From Drosophila miranda (Eukaryota > Arthropoda > Insecta > Diptera > Drosophilidae), in assembly GCF_003369915.1 (NCBI RefSeq), contig NC_046674.1, positions 2,728,001-2,792,000 of the forward strand: a stretch of 64,000 nucleotides of DNA, in the 5' to 3' direction. Under the pieces are notes generated by a model that was not told the DNA's origin, ran no database searches, and saw only the letters and a list, made by a program, of their open reading frames with translations. Of the stretch, positions 58,173 through 64,000 are shown in pieces; positions within the stretch are counted from its first letter, which is position 1; the number at the start of each line of letters is the position of its first letter. Made by a program: the position numbers and the translations under genes.

Positions 58173-61100
58173 CGTAAACCCACCCTATGGACTATGACTC
58201 TCACCTATAGATGGCCTTACACCCATTACGAGTCCCAACAACAGCAACCACTTCAAAGATGGCCACAAGAGTAGCATCTTACTTATTTTGTGCTTCGATG
58301 GCGGGCCCGTTGCTTGATTTTACCCTACAAGGGGCACCTGGAGGCGGAGGGAGGCGGAAGGAGGAGGGCTGCGGGCTGCGGGCCGCGGAGTAGGGGCCAC
58401 AGCAATGAAGAGCCACATAATGAAAAGAGTGTGTGAAGAATTTTAAATTCAAAATTGCATGAAAAGTCGTGAGTCGCAAATAGCTTGTTGCTGTTGCCTG
58501 TTGCTGTTGCCTGTTGCTGTTGCTCTTGCTGCTGCCTTGGCAGACAGATATCCTACTCATCACTTGAGAAAATGAAAAAACAATCATAAACAGCAGGCAG
58601 CAACCGAACCGAACCGAGCCGAACCGAACCGCCAACATCTACAGCTCTACAGCTCTACAACAATGCCTCTTCGAGTGTGTACAAAGTAAAATCCACTTGA
58701 AAACCAACAAAAAAGCCACAGAGAAAAGGCTATTTTCAATGATTGGAGGCTTTGGATACCCTTCAATCGATTGTAGCTATGGAATATATTAATTTGATTG
58801 AAACGGATGATTGGATCGTCTATGGAAATAAGAGTTTCTTAATTGTTATTTCTACGAAAACTATGTGATTTTGGGGATCCCATTCTCAAGGGCCAAGGCC
58901 TTAGATAGATCAGCTGTTTCGATGGCAGATTTCTGATCCGTCCGTTCCATTCGGAACGGTATTTGTTGACCTTTCAGGCGACTTTTCCTTCGAATGATTC
59001 ATTTTATGGTATTCCATTACCATAATCATTTCGTTCTGCCAGAAATGCCCTCTTCCTAGTGTTCCCAAGCTGCGTCCATAGTCGTAAAGCCCCCTGTGGA
59101 AAGGGTATCAAAAAGACATGAAATAATAAAAGCAGCGTCCGAACAGCAGACAATCCGCTGGGTTGCCGTTGCCGTTGCCCCTTTTGTACCTTTCTTTTTC
59201 TTTCCTGCCACTACACCTGTTCCCAGATCGCATATTCTAGGGAAAAAGGGTGGTGGCACCCATGGGGGAGGGCCCTAGGGGCGGGGGGAAGGGGCAAGGG
59301 GGAAAGGGGCCGACTGGAGGCAGAGACTTAATAAAGTTATTATAATTTAAGCGATTTGATTATGTGCTTGGGTTTAGTGTTTAAAATACCAATGCAGAAA
59401 GGCGCCTTTGGGGGCATGTTTTGCTGCTCCCCTCTCCCCTCTCCCTGTACCGCCCTTCCTCCTCACCCACTGTGTGCCACCATTTTGTACCCTTCAGAGC
59501 GGGGGAGTGCTGTGTGTGTGGGGGAGGGTAATCTTTGTGATTGGTTGCGATTTGCCTTTAATTTTGTTGCTTTGGTAAGTGTTGCATGCACCACGACGAT
59601 GCTGTGTTGTTGTTGTTGTTGCTGCTGCCGCTCTCATGTTGCATGCATCTCCCGTTGGCAAAATGTGCAGCCATGTTAACTTGCAACAAGCAAATCCATT
59701 TCCCTGCCGCATGCCTCACTGAATCACTCGAGTGAGTGGTGGAGTCGGCTCCAAGTGCTAGAGGAGTCATAGATGCAGCCGTAGATGGAGCACTTCTTTG
59801 CGGGGGTGCCTCTGAGGTCTTTATTAGAGAGTGGAGTGGAGCGGAGTGGAGCGGAGCCGAGTCGAGTAGATTGGTTGCTTGCAACAAACTGGAATTGCAA
59901 TTTGACTTCGATTTATAAACACACACATGCTACATGCTGCATGCTGCATGCCACATCATACCCGTAGTACGATTGTGGCACACTGTGAAGCACTCCACAG
60001 ATGATGATTTTGGTTTGCATGAGGCATCAGGAAATTAATTGGTTGTGTCATGTACTCGTACGTTGCACGTTGCTGGGAGCTCGGAGCTCGGGGCTGGGCG
60101 TTGGGAGATTCTAAACAACAATTGCTGATTATTCATGGGAGATGCCATCCCGAGATGCAAGATGGAAACCAACTGATTGCAGGGACTCCAAATGAAGTCA
60201 TTAAAGGCAAGGATTCATCATTAAATACTCTATGTGCAGTGGCTTTAACTCATTTTGTGGCATTTTCAGACCTACTCCTACTCCTTAGGGTTTAGAACTT
60301 AGTCTAGCTTTAAATCATTCAATGATACTTGTCATCATCGTAATTGACTCTTTGCTCATCAGAAACTGGCTGTTGATCATCATTACCTAAGTTTTTTATA
60401 CCAAAACCTTACGTTTTTTCACCATTATACAATTTTATTCATTCCAATCTTACTTTTCACTTCCTTCTACCAGAGCACCCTATTTGTATCATCTTTTACA
60501 TGTTTTAATCACACGAAACTTTAGTTTTTTAATCATATTTCATAACTAATCAATGTAACCTCACCTTTGATCATCCAAACTTCACTTTGGATTGAACGAA
60601 ACGCCGTTTATGGTTCTATCTTCATCATAGGCCCTTCAAAGGCCTTCTCATTATGATTTCAATAGCATTTTCCTTCCACAAAACCTTCACTTTCCCTCCA
60701 AAAACTTCACTTTCAAACGAACATCTCTCTGAACCGAATCGAAGCACATTCTTCCATCCTTCATCTCTCGAAGATAAAGGCACACTTTCGATGCCACTAG
60801 AAACCCACAAAACGAAGGGGAAAAGCGAAATGAAAATGTGCACCAAAAGGTGACAATTACTTTCAATTTTCCGCCAGGAAAAAAAGTGAAGAAAATGTTC
60901 ATCTCGAATCTCGGTTTCGGTTTCGCTGTCGATGCAAAGCAGCTTCACTGGCGGAGGCATGCCTCCTGCTGCATCTCCTTCATTTTCTGCTGCCGCTGCT
61001 GCTGCCACATCGGCTACAGTTTCTCCTGTGTGGAGAATAGCGAAAATATTTCTTGCCACAGTCACAATTTTCTGAACTCTTGCCCTTTATGTCGAGCATT

Positions 61101-61707
61101 TTGCCGTTGTGCCGCAGGCAGCACACTCCGCCACACTCCAGAGACTCTGCCACACGATTGCACCGTGGAGAGCACCGTGCAGCAGCCTCGGCAGCCAGAA
61201 AGTGCAACTTGAAACTTGCAACTTGATCGGCGAGCGGTGCGGAGCGGTGCGGAGCGGTGCAGTCGTCGTCGATGATCGCCTCGCTTCGATTTGTATCGCT
61301 TTTGCATTGCTTTGGCCCCAAATCTCCCGCTCTCTTTCTTCTCGCTTTCATTGTGGTCCGTGCCGCATTGCTGCTTTATAGATTTGTTGCAAGTCCAATG
61401 CTGCACTGGCATCGGCATCGGCTTACCATGGACGCGGTGCCTATCGAATATTTCATAATACGATGACGAAGACGACGACCTACAGCAGAGCCAGTGCCTC
61501 GTAGCCGCCGCTGGCCATTAAAAGCGAGAGTCGTAAAAGCCAGTCAGTGCCACATCCCCATTGCCTCCTCCTCCTCCTCATCCTCTGCTCCTCTTCTGCT
61601 CTTCTCATATGCAAAATCAACAAATTTATCCAACTCTATGCGAATAAGCTGCTCAAATTTACTCACTCTTTGAGGCATTTGAAACAATGGAGGGGCTCTC
61701 ACATAAA

Positions 61708-61731
61708 CACACACACACACACACACACACA
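61708..61731. repeat. (CA)n microsatellite
   Basis: CA tract with no neighbouring gene. Confidence 0.85.
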
Positions 61732-62286
61732 GGCAGAAGAAACCCCATAAAACATAAAACAAAACCCCATTTTATGGCATCTTCCAATCACACGCAAAAG
61801 GAAAATACGCGCTGAAATCTTTATGACGGATTCAAGTTTCTATAATAATACCTACGATATATGCCACATTATAATCTTTTAGCATAGAAAAAGTTTCTAA
61901 ATTGCCAACGAAATACAAAGCTTTGGCGTTTTTATTGTCTATGCCCCCCTCCCCCTGCCCATACCCCTGCCCATACCCCTACCCATCCAATTTTATGCCC
62001 CCATTTAGTGATGGTCTTTATGGGGGCCCTGTGCTGTGTGTTGATTGCCAAAATTGGTATCTTGTTTCATGAATTTCACGAATTTCGAATGGCAGTTGAT
62101 TTAGGAATCGATTTTTATGATCTATATCCACATAATGAACGAATGTTTACATCATCATCAGCGAGGGAATTTCGATTTGTATCTGTAGGCATTTCGTAGG
62201 TATTCTATTAGTATTCATCTGTTTTTCGGAAGTTAATAACTGAAGCAAAATGGGACTGGGAGGGAGCTACAGGTGGATTGATATTT

Positions 62287-62441
62287 ACCCTTAACCGTCA
62301 AGCCACACTGGAAGAGAGAGAGAGAGAGCAACGGATAGAGAAGCACAAGTCTCACTGGGAGAGAGAGGGGGAGAGTCTCACTGGGTGAGAGCTAATGCTG
62401 CAGCAGGATAGAGAGACACCCTTAAGTGCTAAGCCACACTG
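62287..62441. repeat. 131-bp-spaced direct repeat
   Basis: ACCCTTAACCGTCAAGCCACACTG at its left end recurs 131 bp later as ACCCTTAAGTGCTAAGCCACACTG (20 of 24 identical). GA tracts and two GTCTCACTGGG words lie between. No coding potential. Confidence 0.75.
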
Positions 62442-64000
62442 TGAAATAAAGAGATGTTTCTTCATTCTGGCCATTATATTCGCGAAAATTCTATTGTACC
62501 CCCGATAAGGTCTGCCTATAGTTTTCGATATACGAGTTTTATGTTCTTTGGTTATTCTTTTGACTGAAACATCACTTGAAGACCACTCAAACGTTCTATG
62601 AAATGCAAATATCTTTAAGTGAATTCCACGCAAGTCGTAAACACACCCTTGAAATCATCAATATATACTTCGTAAGACCAATAAATATGTAAATCCCCAT
62701 TCATAAAACCCATGGAATACACAATTTATGGTCATCTCTGGCGACAAGTCTTTGCAGAGCATCCTCAACAGACAAGAGACAAGAGACCAGACTGAAGGTA
62801 GGTACAACTTTTACTGCCACTGGGACTGCGACTGCGACTGACTGCCACTAACAATGTTGCAAAGTTGTTGCAAGTTCCGTTCCCTCCCTCGCACTTTGGG
62901 AGGCATGCCGCACCACATTCCCGACAATTGTCCCCGAACAAAATCGTGCTTTAAGGATCGCGAATCTAATCGGGGGATTGGAAAAACAATATCTATGCTA
63001 ATCTCGTTACAAGATCATTCCGACAATAAAATGGTACTCCCCCGCCAGCCGCAACCAAGCAAAAACAAAAACAAAAACAGAAAACACACAAGAACCTGTA
63101 CAGGGTACACTGTTGCATGCAACAAGAAAACAAACAAGAAAACAACAAATAATGAGCCGTAATGAGCAATGGATCGCCACACAATTAGCCAAAAGTTTTC
63201 GTCGTTGATTTTTTTTTGTTTTGGCTACAAATTAAAACAAAATAAAAAAAAGGCTGCACAGAAAAAAACCACACGAAATTAAACAAACAAAACATTCGAG
63301 GATTTATATGGCCACGGCACTTGGTTTTTCGGGAAATTGCGCGGAAAATTACAAGAAAATCGTGCAAGCTCTTGTTTGCCCACAGAAAAGCCATGAAAAG
63401 CCACAGCCGCTGCCACAGCCACCGCCGCAGCCACAGCCGCCGCCATAGCCACAGCCTCTCCGTCGCGCTCGTATCTTTTGGACTTTCCAACAAATTTAAA
63501 CGTTACATGCGAGTAGATTTCAACGCGATCCGATCCATCGATCGATCCATGGGTTGCTCGTGCACCCACACACACAGATGCAGCACTGTGGGGCACATGA
63601 TGCAATGCAGCAGCAGCAACAGCAGCAGCAACTCCTTGCCCTCAGGTGCCTGCTTTTCACTTTCCTGCCTGCCTGCCTGCCGAATGTCGAATGCCTTCCT
63701 GCCTTCCTGCCTCCCCAATTGGCCCCAAAACAAAGTCAGTCACTCAGTCAGCGGCCAAAGAGCCAAAAGTCAGTCATTTTTAGTGACTCGACGACTGGCT
63801 TTTGTTGGCTTTTGTTGATTTCTACGATTGGCGTACAAAATAACTGCGACTGTCATTTTCCACCAATCGCCGAATTTTCGACTGCGGCGACCTGCTGGGC
63901 CTTGCCTTCTTCCAGCGAAATTTTCCTCAAAATCGAAAGCCGAAGCATGGCATACGCTTTTAAAAGCTGGAGCCATGAAAGTGCATCCTTAAATGCTAAG

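Larger units (their letters stand above)
55961..64000. other. No supportable protein gene
   Basis: This holds AGTATTT-type AT-rich repeats (57590-57870), the CCACTA array (58114-58172), a 131-bp direct repeat (62287-62441), CAG/GCC-rich patches near 63400-63450 and 63605-63640, and one candidate promoter near 57.1 kb. The open frames are low complexity or have no supporting signals. Confidence 0.5.

Noticed and set aside
60625..61065. 146-codon minus-strand frame
   Set aside because: It has an alanine run and shifts to unlike composition in the middle, with no splice signals or recognisable domain. Probably a chance frame.
61431..61540. Possible first coding exons on the minus strand (short frames ending at GTAGGT or GTAAGC donors)
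   Set aside because: Start contexts are poor, the phases do not match the orphan terminal exon at 55960, and no partner exon was found.

Overview
The window is fly nuclear DNA, from Drosophila or a very close relative. The genes have 56-73 nt introns and Drosophila core-promoter motifs (Motif 1/M1BP, DRE, the Motif 5 E-box). There are DINE-1-like Helentron fragments, dense GA/CA/CAG-type microsatellites, and ZAD-C2H2 zinc-finger genes, a family expanded in insects. I lean toward the obscura group, but only from general impression. Most of the long open frames, especially in 26-64 kb, are low-complexity shadows and were left out.

Layout. 1-7.7 kb: mostly repeat-rich non-coding DNA holding one small intronless Tim13-like gene (893-1216, +). 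A Motif 1 site facing left at 7.7 kb suggests this stretch is the first intron of a leftward gene whose coding part is outside the window. 8.6-24.2 kb is the gene-dense core. It holds Vps8 (+, three coding exons, 1239 aa), a broken BTBD9-like gene (+), Bulli/RMC1 (-, seven coding exons, 642 aa), and two paralogous ZAD plus nine-finger genes (+, 449 and 527 aa). Between these genes lie a Tc1/mariner-type MITE, DINE-1 fragments, and second copies of two parts of the BTBD9-like locus. 25.4-52.9 kb: one leftward gene with very long introns. Five coding exons, including a 23-nt microexon, join in frame into a 433-aa single-pass membrane protein that I do not recognise. 55.8-56.0 kb: a separate terminal coding exon (-) with its own poly(A) signal, either the end of another gene or an alternative 3' end. 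56-64 kb: no protein gene that I can support; possibly a promoter near 57.1 kb, with repeats.

Functional links. Vps8 (CORVET tether, Rab5 side) and Bulli (subunit of the Mon1-Ccz1 Rab7 exchange factor) are convergent neighbours that act on consecutive steps of endosome maturation. The two zinc-finger genes are a local duplication. Vps8 and the second zinc-finger gene share a recognisable promoter cassette. I see no bacterial-type system, CRISPR array, tRNA or rRNA. The best candidates for something new are the two-part, differently aged duplication of the BTBD9-like locus among DINE-1 fragments, the shared promoter cassette, and the unrecognised microexon-containing membrane protein with its possible alternative 3' exon.
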